Assembly: GCF_014200755.1 (NCBI RefSeq) | Contig: NZ_JACHCM010000006.1 | Coordinates: 1-64,000 of the forward strand | Length of the DNA stretch: 64,000 bases | Direction: 5' to 3' | Source of the DNA: Rhodanobacter sp. ANJX3 | GTDB lineage: Bacteria; Pseudomonadota; Gammaproteobacteria; Xanthomonadales; Rhodanobacteraceae | In this document: positions 42,580 through 50,911 of the stretch, piece after piece | How positions within the stretch are numbered: the stretch's first letter is position 1 | Layout of the letters: each line of letters starts with the position of its first letter | The notes under the pieces: model-generated | The model's database searches: none | What the model saw: only the letters and a program-made list of their open reading frames with translations | What the model was told of the DNA's origin: nothing | Made by a program: the position numbers and the translations under genes

Positions 42580-43986
42580 TTAGGTGCCCAGCCGACGCAT
42601 AGCGCTTCGCTCGGCGCTTACAAGAAGCACGAGCAACGTCAGCATCGTTACGGAAATAAGCAGGCCGAGGCCGCTCCAGCCGAATCGATCAACTGCAAGT
42701 GCACCCAGGGGCGGACCTATTAGTGCTCCCGCGGCACCGAATTGCGTCAACAGTCCATTCGCCGCGGCGATTCGCGGATCGCCAGCGACCGTCGCGCCGC
42801 TGAGCACGGGCATACGGGTAAAAAGGATGGTGCGCGATATACCACTCAAAACCACAATGAATGCCGCCAGAAGGCCACTCAATGTTAGGCCTCCGATCCT
42901 GTAAACAAACGGAGCCAGTACCGCAGCGAACAACAGAGCCGTGCCGGCGACGAGTAGGATCCGACTGAATGAGGCCTCTTGCCTAACTATCCCCCTCACG
43001 GCGATGACGGCCCCTGGAAGGGCCGCGAGGGAGATGCCGCCCGCGATCAAGCTGGCGTTGCTTAGGCTCGCGCCGTACCTCGCGACGAAAAAGCTCGGCA
43101 ATAGCGCAGTGAGCGCACAAAGGAACAATGTGTAACAGCCGAAGCCCGCCGCCAACAGCCAGACGGCGGGCGGCGGCATAGCAACGCTACGACGGCCGAC
43201 TTGAAGCTCGTCGAGCCGAATAGCGGCCAAGAGGTTGACCGCTATGATGACTGCCCAAAGGAGAAGCACGAAGCGCAGACTTACAACGGATATTGCCAGC
43301 CCGGTGATTCCACTGCCCACTGCGACGCCGACGGGAACGAACGTGCTCCACAGGGCGAGTGCCTTTGATCGTGTCGCCATGTCACTCGCCAAACTCACAA
43401 TCATCGTTGGCGCAGCGATTACCACAAGCAGATAACCGACAGCTTCCACGGCCCGGGCGATGAACAAGGATTGTGTATCGGACGCAAAAGCCTCCATGCC
43501 GGAAGCTGCGGCCAGTAGCGCCAAGCCGGTGAGCAGTGAGCGGCGACTACCAATTCTCGATAGCGCTAAGCCGATAACGAAACCAAACGTCGCGCCGCCC
43601 GCTTCCAGTAGCGACACGAGCAAGCCGGCCTTAGGCAGACTCATCCCAAACAGCGTCCGCAACAGGGGAGCGAGTGCCGATAGCTTAGCGAGCTGCGCCG
43701 CCGCAAGTACGCCTGTCAGCCAGAGCAGGATAATTTTTCGCCAGGTCTTATCTACCGTTGGTGAACCCAATCGGCGCGATAGCCGCGGCGGGAGTTTGAC
43801 TATATCGCCTTCAATGCTTCGGCCAAGCGATTCCTCCGACGGGGGCTTGCGCCCCCATTCTTTCGACTCAGACCTATCTGGATTCGGCGGCCGCCTATCC
43901 CTCGGTGCATATACGTCATTCGATTTATCGTCGGCGGCCTCGTTCACGGCGATCTGCTCGACATTGTCACCAACACGACCGTTCAT
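42580..43986 (-). CDS. MFS transporter with a long hydrophilic N-terminal region
   Basis: A 468-residue permease of the CynX/NimT-like or DHA1-like type with 12 segments. The first ~75 residues are hydrophilic and rich in charged residues and Pro (about 5-60); then TWRKIILLWLTGVLAAAQLAKLSALAPLLR begins helix 1. RIGSRRSLLTG is motif A. The start is uncertain: ATG 43986 is used, but the frame is open to 44025. The transporter core might instead start further inside, near the helix. Substrate unknown. Confidence 0.8.
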   Translation of the reverse strand: MNGRVGDNVEQIAVNEAADDKSNDVYAPRDRRPPNPDRSESKEWGRKPPSEESLGRSIEGDIVKLPPRLSRRLGSPTVDKTWRKIILLWLTGVLAAAQLAKLSALAPLLRTLFGMSLPKAGLLVSLLEAGGATFGFVIGLALSRIGSRRSLLTGLALLAAASGMEAFASDTQSLFIARAVEAVGYLLVVIAAPTMIVSLASDMATRSKALALWSTFVPVGVAVGSGITGLAISVVSLRFVLLLWAVIIAVNLLAAIRLDELQVGRRSVAMPPPAVWLLAAGFGCYTLFLCALTALLPSFFVARYGASLSNASLIAGGISLAALPGAVIAVRGIVRQEASFSRILLVAGTALLFAAVLAPFVYRIGGLTLSGLLAAFIVVLSGISRTILFTRMPVLSGATVAGDPRIAAANGLLTQFGAAGALIGPPLGALAVDRFGWSGLGLLISVTMLTLLVLLVSAERSAMRRLGT

Positions 43987-44420
43987 TCGTTTTCTCGCCA
44001 CGCGGCGCGAAGCGCCTATTCGCAACTAAAAGGAGCCCCCTCATCGAAAATTTCTTTTTTTCGCTGAGGTCCATAGGAGGGCACGGCATGATTTTCGGTA
44101 GCTTTAGCTCTCTCGAACGCTCTAAATTTCTGGCCGATTCGCTCGTCGATGGCTGATAACCAGACAGCCATTCAAGAATGACGGCAATCTATCGTTTCAA
44201 CAGTAGACGTGCAAATAAAAAAACACGCACCCGCTCGGGCGCGCCAATGATGCGCGATACCTCATCACCCTATTCGGCTAGTTCTCATGCACAAGCCTTC
44301 AAGACAACTCCCTTTCGCATGACTAGCTTTGCCGCTGCTAGAGCAAAAAAAAACGATCCCAAACATTAGGTCGCCTCGCTTGCTCTATGTAGCGGATCTT
44401 AGAAAGCATTGGAGCCATGC
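43987..44420. other. AT-richer intergenic stretch
   Basis: About 430 bp upstream of both the MFS gene and the dehydrogenase gene. Several A/T runs occur (44050-44060, 44215-44225, 44345-44355), and GC is lower than in the genes. No gene recognised; promoters of both flanking genes must lie here. Confidence 0.5.
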
Positions 44421-45299
44421 ATGAAGGTGGGATTCATCGGGATTGGCGCAATGGGCGAGCCCATGGCGCTAAATATGGCACGAGCGGGCATTTCGCTCGT
44501 GGTGTGGAACCGAACGGCAGGTAAAACCGACGCGCTTGTTGCCGCTGGAGCGCGCGCTGTCGAAAAGGCTGAGCATGTCTTCGAAGCAACTCAAATTGTA
44601 GTGCTGATGCTCGCCACCGAAGAAGCGATCGACTCAGTGTTGCAGCGTGGCACTCCCGAGTTTGCGACGCTGGTCAGGGGGCGCACCATTGTGCAGATGG
44701 GCACGGTGTCACCGGAATATTCAAGGCTTCTGGAACAAGACATTGATGCAGTCCAGGGACGGTATGTCGAAGCGCCTGTATCAGGCTCTAAAAAGCCAGC
44801 GGAGGACGGTCTGTTAATTGCCATGTTGGCTGGCGCCCCCGAGGCAGTTGAGACAATCCAGCCGTTACTTGAACCAGTCTGCCGTCAATGGTTCGACTGC
44901 GGATCGGTGCCCAACGCATTATTGATGAAGTTCTCAGTGAACCTTTTTCTGATCACCATGGTCACGGGACTGGTTGAAGCGTTCCATTTCGCTGAACGGC
45001 ACGCGCTGAACCTTGAGAAATTCGCCGCGATATTGGACGCAGGACCTATGGCAAGCGGCGTTTCCCGGATGAAACTATCGAAGCTTGTTTCTAAGGACTT
45101 TGCGCTACAAGCAGGGATAACAGACGTACTGAAAAACAATCAGTTAATCGCCGAGGCTGCGAGGAAATCGCAACTTGCCTCACCGCTTCTGGATGCTTGT
45201 CATGCGCTTTACGGCGAGACACAAGCATTAGGCCTGGGTTACTCGGATATGGTGGCTGTTCTTCGAGCAATCGAAGCACGAACCGATACGCCTGGTTAA
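44421..45299 (+). CDS. NAD(P)-dependent beta-hydroxyacid dehydrogenase (3-hydroxyisobutyrate dehydrogenase/glyoxylate reductase family)
   Basis: A 292-residue Rossmann-fold enzyme. GIGAMG at 7-12 binds the cofactor; RT at 31-32 after VVWN favours NADP; EAPVSGSKKPAEDG at 117-130 binds substrate; K170 in NALLMKFSVN is the catalytic Lys. It is close to succinic-semialdehyde/glyoxylate reductases. GGAG is 7-10 bases before the ATG at 44421. It is convergent with an AraC gene, overlapping it by 4 bases at the stops. Confidence 0.92.
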   Translation: MKVGFIGIGAMGEPMALNMARAGISLVVWNRTAGKTDALVAAGARAVEKAEHVFEATQIVVLMLATEEAIDSVLQRGTPEFATLVRGRTIVQMGTVSPEYSRLLEQDIDAVQGRYVEAPVSGSKKPAEDGLLIAMLAGAPEAVETIQPLLEPVCRQWFDCGSVPNALLMKFSVNLFLITMVTGLVEAFHFAERHALNLEKFAAILDAGPMASGVSRMKLSKLVSKDFALQAGITDVLKNNQLIAEAARKSQLASPLLDACHALYGETQALGLGYSDMVAVLRAIEARTDTPG

Positions 45300-46099
45300 A
45301 GGATGGCCGACGCCCATTTTGCCGGTGTCAGTCCATACGTACTCTTGAACTGTCGCGACATATGGCTCTGGTCGGCGAATCCGGCCTTGATCGATGCATC
45401 CACGAGCGACGATCCCCCTCTGATCAAGTCACGCACGTGATCCAGTTGCCGCTGGGTACGAAACCGACTTGGGCTAGTGCCAAAGGCAGCGCGGAACTGA
45501 CGCGCAATGGTCCATCGGTCTAGGCCAGCCAAGACCTCTAGCTCCTTCATGGAATGAATTTGAGAAGGATAAGCTGCGATAAACTCTCGCACGCGTAGAA
45601 GAGCTTTTATGTCCAGTGACCTCACACCAGCTCGAGTGCCCCCGGGCGCAGCGCCAACGAGAAGGTTGGCGACTAGGACACTTAGCTCCGTGCGTGTGAT
45701 CTCGTCGACTTTGCCATTGATGTCCCAGAGCTCAGAACCTTCTCCATCAAGCAAACCCGTAGGATCAAGCACCGGATTGGGTACAAAAGGTAGCGGTTGT
45801 CCACGTAAGGCCTGCTGCACCAGCGATGGATCGATGTACAACATCCTGTAGCCAAACGGTTCGTCCGTGCCCGCGCCCCCATCATGTAACTCGTCTGGAT
45901 GAAGAATATGGCATTGCCCAGGCAGGCAATGCCATTTTGCACCTCTGAAGCGAAAGGTCTGAACACCTGCGACCGTGATGCCAATGGCGTACGAATCATG
46001 GCGGTGAGGAGAAAAGGCATTGCCGTGCAGCATTGCTTCCAAACGCTCAATTCCTTCGCCACTTGCGCCAATTTTGATGCGATCACGAGCGACGTTCAT
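45296..46099 (-). CDS. AraC-family transcriptional regulator
   Basis: A 267-residue regulator. The N-terminal cupin-like sensor (HRHDSYAIGITVAGVQTFRFRGAKWHCLPGQCHILHPDELHDG) is typical of the AraC_binding domain. The C-terminal HTH pair is at about 165-262 (MKELEVLAGLDRWTIARQFRAAFGTSPSRFRTQRQLDHVRDLI and ASIKAGFADQSHMSRQFKSTYGLTPAKW). Target unknown; in related genomes such genes act on LysE-type exporters, but none is adjacent here. Confidence 0.9.
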   Translation of the reverse strand: MNVARDRIKIGASGEGIERLEAMLHGNAFSPHRHDSYAIGITVAGVQTFRFRGAKWHCLPGQCHILHPDELHDGGAGTDEPFGYRMLYIDPSLVQQALRGQPLPFVPNPVLDPTGLLDGEGSELWDINGKVDEITRTELSVLVANLLVGAAPGGTRAGVRSLDIKALLRVREFIAAYPSQIHSMKELEVLAGLDRWTIARQFRAAFGTSPSRFRTQRQLDHVRDLIRGGSSLVDASIKAGFADQSHMSRQFKSTYGLTPAKWASAIL

Positions 46100-46294
46100 T
46101 TTTTCTCAAGCTACGTTTGCAGTTAGTTTATAGAAGCTGCGTCGACCAACGATAGAGTTCATCCCAGTTCTTTTACGTTGCGGTCATGGATGTCGAATCG
46201 GAGCGCATGCAACAGAAAGCGCCACGATTCCCCGTTATCGCTGCAACCATCATAAGCAAAGTCGAGCGCGTTTATCTGCTTCTACTTTTCAATA

Positions 46295-46918
46295 TTAGGT
46301 GTCCTTGAGCAACGGCCCTTTGGACGTAGACTCACTCGCTTTCGCGAAGGCTAATGCTTCCTCCAAACGGTCGTTTCCCCAATACATAGCTCCGCCCGCC
46401 AAGAAAGTTGGCGCACCAAAAATGCCGCGCTCCCTAGCTTCCTCAGTTCGCTCGCGCAGACGCTGCTTGATTGCATCGGAGCGTGCCTCATGCAAAAGCT
46501 GCTCCACCGGTTGGTCGAGTTCAGCGAGCGCCTCGCCCACCGCATCCGCCGTATCGATATCGCGGTCTTCAGCAAAGTTCATACTGATGATGCGACGGCA
46601 GTAGGAACCTATCCAAGGCTGATCTTCGCCAAGCAGCGCCACGCGCATGGGTAAAAGTGCGCGACGAGGAAACTGAGTGGGATGACGCCATGGCAAGCCG
46701 TATTTGCTGCATTGGCGCGGCATGTCCTGCCACACATACTTGCCCTTGGCCTCCTGCAGCGCGAACGGTGAACTGTCCCATCCGAGGGATTTGAAGATTG
46801 GCCCAAGCAGGAACGGCCGCCAAGCGACCGATACTCCGAACGTCGCCGCTTCCTGCTCAAGGCGCATCACACTAAGGTAGCTATAGTTGCTACCGAAATC
46901 GAACCAGCATTCAATCAT
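46295..46918 (-). CDS. 2-hydroxychromene-2-carboxylate isomerase/DsbA-like thiol oxidoreductase
   Basis: A 207-residue GST-kappa/DsbA-fold enzyme. The start IECWFDFGSNYSYLSVMRLE has the 'FDF.SPYSYL' motif where HCCA isomerase uses Ser for glutathione; here it is S-N-Y-S. RPFLLGPIFKSLGW and GIFGAPTFLAGGAMYWGNDRLEEAL complete the family pattern. It isomerises a chromene carboxylate in naphthalene-type pathways; real substrate unknown. It follows the CmcJ-like gene by 21 bp and should share its transcript. Confidence 0.88.
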   Translation of the reverse strand: MIECWFDFGSNYSYLSVMRLEQEAATFGVSVAWRPFLLGPIFKSLGWDSSPFALQEAKGKYVWQDMPRQCSKYGLPWRHPTQFPRRALLPMRVALLGEDQPWIGSYCRRIISMNFAEDRDIDTADAVGEALAELDQPVEQLLHEARSDAIKQRLRERTEEARERGIFGAPTFLAGGAMYWGNDRLEEALAFAKASESTSKGPLLKDT

Positions 46919-46939
46919 GACTCGCTCCGTTACTGTTGA

Positions 46940-47893
46940 TCAGTCCATCAACACGAGGCAACGGGCCTCTATGCTGATGCGCGGCAACGCGTCCGCTGGC
47001 GCCTCGGGATGAAGGAAGGCGGCATGCGGCACGAATCGCGAGACGCCACTCAGGCGGGAGTCGTACTGTTTAAATACCAGTGCCTCGTGGCGATCCAGGC
47101 CTGAGTAGTGCCACCAGGAGTGGCGCTGCGCGCGCACCGCAAGGTAGATCTCTCCATTGCGCCGCGGATAGCGCACCTCGGCCTCGACCAGATCGCTAGC
47201 ATCCACGCTGCGTGCGTCGCATATGGCCAATGGTGTATCCAGCACGGGACCACGCAGGGAACGCCAAACATTGATGATGCAATAACGTGGCATCGGGTCC
47301 CCCGAAATATCGGCGCCCAGTACCAATGACAGTCGCCGCCGGCCCGACTGCTCCGTGTAATCATTGTGGATACGAGCGTTTGGCGCCGCATGTTGTCCGC
47401 GCTGCGAACGGCCGAAAGTAAGCGGCCCTCTATCCGATTCTCGTTGGCGCACGAGGTGGTCGAATACGTAGGCACGCCGCCCTCCCGTCACTCGCGTTGC
47501 AAGTGCCTCTAGCTCTGGGTAATAGGCACGCCGGATCTCGTCGGGGTCGTTGTAATTTCGAAGCTCCGTTGGGGCGTCCCATAGCTCGAAACCTTCGCGA
47601 TGAATCGAGGGCTGCCCAGCCAGCATTCGAGCATCGCCGATGCTGATCTGCGTTTCTTCGTAGCGACCGCTTTCCCAAGGCTCGCCGGGTGGCGGTTCGT
47701 AGGAATAGTGCACCGGCTTTTCGTCACCGGGTACGAGGTAACTCAATGTTGCCCGCACCGTCGGCGGCGATGGTGCCAACCACTGCTGTGCGGTGAGCGT
47801 GGCCGGAAGCGAATCCGACGCATGCGTGGATGGATCAGGGACCATGGACATAGCGGCTCCAGCGAGCGCCGAGGAGGCGGCGTATGGATACAT
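46940..47893 (-). CDS. CmcJ/NvfI-family Fe(II)-dependent oxidoreductase
   Basis: A 317-residue protein with the run of motifs that marks the CmcJ/NvfI/EfuI group: HNDYTEQSG, then RYCIINVWRSLRGPVLDTPLAICDARSV, DLVEAEVRYPRRNGEIYLAV, HSWWHYSGLDRHEALVFKQYDS and ARCLVL at the end. Known relatives act as iron oxygenases or isomerases on natural products in actinomycetes and fungi. The His-Asp pair in HND is a likely iron ligand set. Start ATG 47893 is used, with a G-rich site just before it. Between its LysR and its HCCA-isomerase partner on one strand. Confidence 0.82.
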   Translation of the reverse strand: MYPYAASSALAGAAMSMVPDPSTHASDSLPATLTAQQWLAPSPPTVRATLSYLVPGDEKPVHYSYEPPPGEPWESGRYEETQISIGDARMLAGQPSIHREGFELWDAPTELRNYNDPDEIRRAYYPELEALATRVTGGRRAYVFDHLVRQRESDRGPLTFGRSQRGQHAAPNARIHNDYTEQSGRRRLSLVLGADISGDPMPRYCIINVWRSLRGPVLDTPLAICDARSVDASDLVEAEVRYPRRNGEIYLAVRAQRHSWWHYSGLDRHEALVFKQYDSRLSGVSRFVPHAAFLHPEAPADALPRISIEARCLVLMD

Positions 47894-47931
47894 TGAGCCC
47901 CCATCCCCTCCCGGCTTCAACCGCAATTTTC

Positions 47932-47966
47932 GCTTTCTCACATGCGTTGAGCGCATGTGAGAAAGC
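47932..47966. repeat. 15-bp perfect inverted repeat between LysR and CmcJ-like genes
   Basis: Arms 47932-47946 (GCTTTCTCACATGCG) and 47952-47966 are perfect complements around TTGAG. No T-run follows on the minus (coding) strand, so it is not a standard terminator. It may be a regulator site or an mRNA processing/stability hairpin between the genes. Confidence 0.85.
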
Positions 47967-47972
47967 ACCGGG

Positions 47973-48878
47973 TTAGCCAGACTCTGCCTCGCCCATTAGC
48001 CAAGTCATCACTGAATTCACGCTGTCACGTGGTGCCTCATGGCTTTGCAGCAACCAATACGCATGGTCAGTTCCTTGCGGCGGACGCGGCGTATCCAGCA
48101 TACGAAGGTGCCGCTCCTTCAACCAATGTTTTAGCAGCGGCATGCGACCCAAGGCGATACCCTGACCGGCCATTGCGGAATGGACAATTTGGTCATACTG
48201 ATTGAATCGCAATATGGCCTTCGGCCGCACCTGCCAGCCGCGTGCCTTTAGCCAGTGGCGCCACTGCAACCAAGGGCGTTGGGAATCCTCGTATTCCAGC
48301 AATACTTGGCCATCCAGGTCGGTAGCGTTACGGAGACGATGCTGCCCGCGCATAGGCCGCGCCACCGGGGCGATCTGCTCTTCGAATAGACGACGTGCGC
48401 CGGTTGGCGCGGTGGCGCTGGCACAATATCGAATCGCCAGATCCACGTTTTCCTCGCGAAGATCAAGCAATCGGTTGCTTGCCGCGACACGCAGGTCAAT
48501 CGCGGGGTGAGTTTGCTGAAAACGCCCCAGTTGGGGCAGCAACCACAACGAAGTGACACCTATGCTTGCGCTCACCGTCACTGGCCGCGCGCTCGGCGCC
48601 GGTGCCACAGACGCCACTGCTTCCTGTAGCTGACGCAAAGCCAAGTCGGCACTGCGGAACAGGCGCTCACCCTCCGTGGTGAATGCTAGCGACCGATGAC
48701 CTCGACGCAGCAGCCGTACGCCCAACCGCTGCTCCAATGCTTGCACCTGGCGACTAACCGCCGACTGGGTGAGACACAACTCCGTTGCGGCCAGAGTAAT
48801 GCTCATATGCCGTCCTACAGCAACAAAGCCGCGCAACGGCTCCATCAAAGCGTTTAATGGCAACAGGCTACCTGACAT
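47973..48878 (-). CDS. LysR-family transcriptional regulator (GcvA-like)
   Basis: A 301-residue regulator; HTH at about 10-70 (LRGFVAVGRHMSITLAATELCLTQSAVSRQVQALEQRLGVRLLRRGHRSLAFT). The GcvA-type pattern PLNALMEPLRGFV precedes it. GAGGAGAG precedes the ATG closely. First gene of the operon with the CmcJ-like and HCCA-isomerase-like genes, separated from them by the 47932-47966 hairpin. Confidence 0.92.
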   Translation of the reverse strand: MSGSLLPLNALMEPLRGFVAVGRHMSITLAATELCLTQSAVSRQVQALEQRLGVRLLRRGHRSLAFTTEGERLFRSADLALRQLQEAVASVAPAPSARPVTVSASIGVTSLWLLPQLGRFQQTHPAIDLRVAASNRLLDLREENVDLAIRYCASATAPTGARRLFEEQIAPVARPMRGQHRLRNATDLDGQVLLEYEDSQRPWLQWRHWLKARGWQVRPKAILRFNQYDQIVHSAMAGQGIALGRMPLLKHWLKERHLRMLDTPRPPQGTDHAYWLLQSHEAPRDSVNSVMTWLMGEAESG

Positions 48879-49248
48879 ACGCTCTCCTCACATTCGAGAG
48901 TAAAGCTAATCGAAAGCTCAGTCTTCCTACTTGGAAAGTGAGTTCCTGATTGTAGTCGCCAAGCATCGATCGAACACAGGCTAACGCCTCTCCTTACTAC
49001 GTCTACCATCCCAACGCTGGTATGAAATATCTTCTGGATGCGCGGCCACGACGTCGACCAATCGAAGCAAACTATCCAATGAACGACTACCCGGTAATTT
49101 CCTGTGCACTTGTCTGAGACCGGATTTCGGTGCCCTGCCCCTCCTATATTGGGCGTCACAATACCTTCGTGTGCCATGGAAGAACCCAAGATATCGACAT
49201 GAGCTATGCCCTACGTATCAAAGGCCGGTAGGACCCACTACCTAGACG
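48879..49248. other. Intergenic stretch, nothing recognised
   Basis: About 370 bp upstream of the LysR gene and downstream of the HxlR gene. It must contain the LysR operon promoter; no distinct operator was identified. Confidence 0.45.
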
Positions 49249-49725
49249 CTATTGCCTGTTTTTCCCTCGCTTTTTTGGAAGTGCAGGCATGCGCACGACC
49301 ACGTCATCTGACTGCAGATATCGTCCACTCTGCGATCGAAGCTCCAGTTTCTGGACAGGAAGACCTGTCTTCCTATCAACTAGAGAAACGTGGGGTTCGC
49401 CAGGCTCAAAGAAGAACGCCTCGCCCCATTGCCGAATGGCTACCAATAAGGGAAACAAACCTCTTCCTTTATCAGTAAGTACGTATTCCTGGTGAGAACT
49501 ACCATCAGACGCAGGTACCAAATCGAGGATACCGTGCGCAACCAAGGCACGGAGCCTGGCTGACAGAATGTTTTTGGCTACGCCAAGGCTCTTATGAAAC
49601 TCGCCGAATCGGCGAAGTCCGTCAAACGCATCACGAACGATGAGCAACGACCAACCATCGCCGATGGCGTCGAGTGGCCGTGCTACGCCACATAACGAGT
49701 CTTGGTGAGAGGTTCTCTTGACCAT
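49249..49725 (-). CDS. HxlR-family transcriptional regulator
   Basis: A 158-residue winged-helix regulator: CGVARPLDAIGDGWSLLIVRDAFDGLRRFGEFHKSLGVAKNILSARLRALVAHGIL and EYVLTDKGRGLFPLLVAIRQWGE. The Cys at position 12 just before the HTH is the redox/electrophile-sensing position in many HxlR proteins. It is a paralogue of the HxlR at 54701. Divergent from a hydrolase gene, with three related palindromes in between; likely repressor of the two hydrolase genes. Confidence 0.93.
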   Translation of the reverse strand: MVKRTSHQDSLCGVARPLDAIGDGWSLLIVRDAFDGLRRFGEFHKSLGVAKNILSARLRALVAHGILDLVPASDGSSHQEYVLTDKGRGLFPLLVAIRQWGEAFFFEPGEPHVSLVDRKTGLPVQKLELRSQSGRYLQSDDVVVRMPALPKKRGKNRQ

Positions 49726-49755
49726 CGTCTTGAGCGCTAATGCACCCCGCTCCTA

Positions 49756-49778
49756 TTTGGTTTCAATATAAAACCAAA
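49756..49778. promoter_or_regulatory. HxlR operator candidate O1
   Basis: TTTGGTTT-CAATATA-AAACCAAA, an 8-bp perfect inverted repeat 31 bp before the HxlR start. It shares GGTTT..AAACC with the sites at 49881 and 49918. Confidence 0.7.
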
Positions 49779-49880
49779 GATTCTGCAATGCAAATCTCCC
49801 AGTGCTTTAGCGCCTGATTGAGTCTTGAACCAGCTTCCCAACACCTAGTTTTAAGAGGCAAAGGGATGAACCGGAACTAT

Positions 49881-49897
49881 GGTTGCATAATGAAACT
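49881..49897. promoter_or_regulatory. HxlR operator candidate O2 (imperfect)
   Basis: GGTTGCA-TAA-TGAAACT matches O3 (GGTTTCA-AAA-TGAAACC) at all but two arm positions, with the same 3-bp centre length. Confidence 0.5.
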
Positions 49898-49917
49898 ACG
49901 AGTGATAACGTCATATT

Positions 49918-49934
49918 GGTTTCAAAATGAAACC
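49918..49934. promoter_or_regulatory. HxlR operator candidate O3
   Basis: GGTTTCA-AAA-TGAAACC, perfect 7-bp arms. It lies 22 bp before the likely GTG start at 49957 and spans an upstream in-frame ATG. Confidence 0.7.
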
Positions 49935-49956
49935 ACAATTTTCGAAGGGATTTGTC

Positions 49957-50814
49957 GTGACCTGCTACCGCAACATCGAAGTCGAAGGCCTCAAAATTTT
50001 CTATCGAGAGGCTGGTAAGAAGGACCTGCCGACCCTGCTCTTACTGCACGGGTTTCCGGCATCATCATTCATGTATCGCGAACTAATTGAACGACTCGCT
50101 GACCAGTTTCATGTCATCGCTCCGGACTACCCCGGTTTCGGACACAGCGATGCACCATCGCTCGAAGCGTTCTCTTATACGTTCGACCATCTCGCCGACA
50201 TCGTGGAGAAATTCACTGACCTGCTTGGTATCGATCAATACGGTCTGTATATGCAAGATTTTGGCGGTCCCGTCGGATTTCGTCTTTCGCTTCGACGCCC
50301 TGAAAAGGTGATGTTTCTGGTCATCCAGAACGCCAACGCGTATGAAGAAGGGCTACCCGATAGTTTCTGGGCGCCAGTACGGGATCTGTGGCAAGACCCC
50401 TCTTCAGCAAATTATGAAAAAATCCGCGCCGCAGGCATGGCTGAACAAGCGCTCGAATGGAACTACACACACGGTGTAAAAAATCCGGAGCAGATCAACC
50501 CGGACAACTGGCTATTGCAGCGGGCGCTGCTCGAACGTCCCGGCAATAAAGATGCAATGTTGGCCCTGCTCTATGACTACGGCAGTAACCCCGGACTCTA
50601 TCCAGCATGGCAAGCTTATTTTCGCAAGCATCAGCCATCGGTCCTGATTGTCTGGGGCAAGAACGATGTCATCTTCCCCGCATCGGGCGCTTACCCGTAC
50701 CAGCGTGATTTGGATAAGGTCGATTTCAACCTTCTCGATACCGGCCACTTCGCGCTGGAAGATCATTGCGAAGTGATAGCGGCGCATATTAAGCGATTTG
50801 CGCAAAGCCTTTAG
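49957..50814 (+). CDS. Alpha/beta hydrolase, haloalkane dehalogenase/epoxide hydrolase-like
   Basis: A 285-residue hydrolase. HGFPASSFMYRELI holds the oxyanion site; the nucleophile elbow is MQDFGGPVGF with an Asp nucleophile; acid loop SVLIVWGKNDVIFP; catalytic His in DTGHFALED. An Asp nucleophile fits dehalogenases and epoxide hydrolases, but the Trp after Asp that dehalogenases use for halide binding is Phe here. The GTG at 49957 with GAAGGG upstream is preferred; the ATG at 49927 lies inside operator O3. Confidence 0.85.
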   Translation: MTCYRNIEVEGLKIFYREAGKKDLPTLLLLHGFPASSFMYRELIERLADQFHVIAPDYPGFGHSDAPSLEAFSYTFDHLADIVEKFTDLLGIDQYGLYMQDFGGPVGFRLSLRRPEKVMFLVIQNANAYEEGLPDSFWAPVRDLWQDPSSANYEKIRAAGMAEQALEWNYTHGVKNPEQINPDNWLLQRALLERPGNKDAMLALLYDYGSNPGLYPAWQAYFRKHQPSVLIVWGKNDVIFPASGAYPYQRDLDKVDFNLLDTGHFALEDHCEVIAAHIKRFAQSL

Positions 50815-50911
50815 TGCTTCGAATCGGCCTCTCAGGCCTCATCGCGCCATGGCGTGATCACTATCCGGTTTGCGCGTCGCATTCTTTATCAATCATCAGA
50901 ATTCATCTCCC

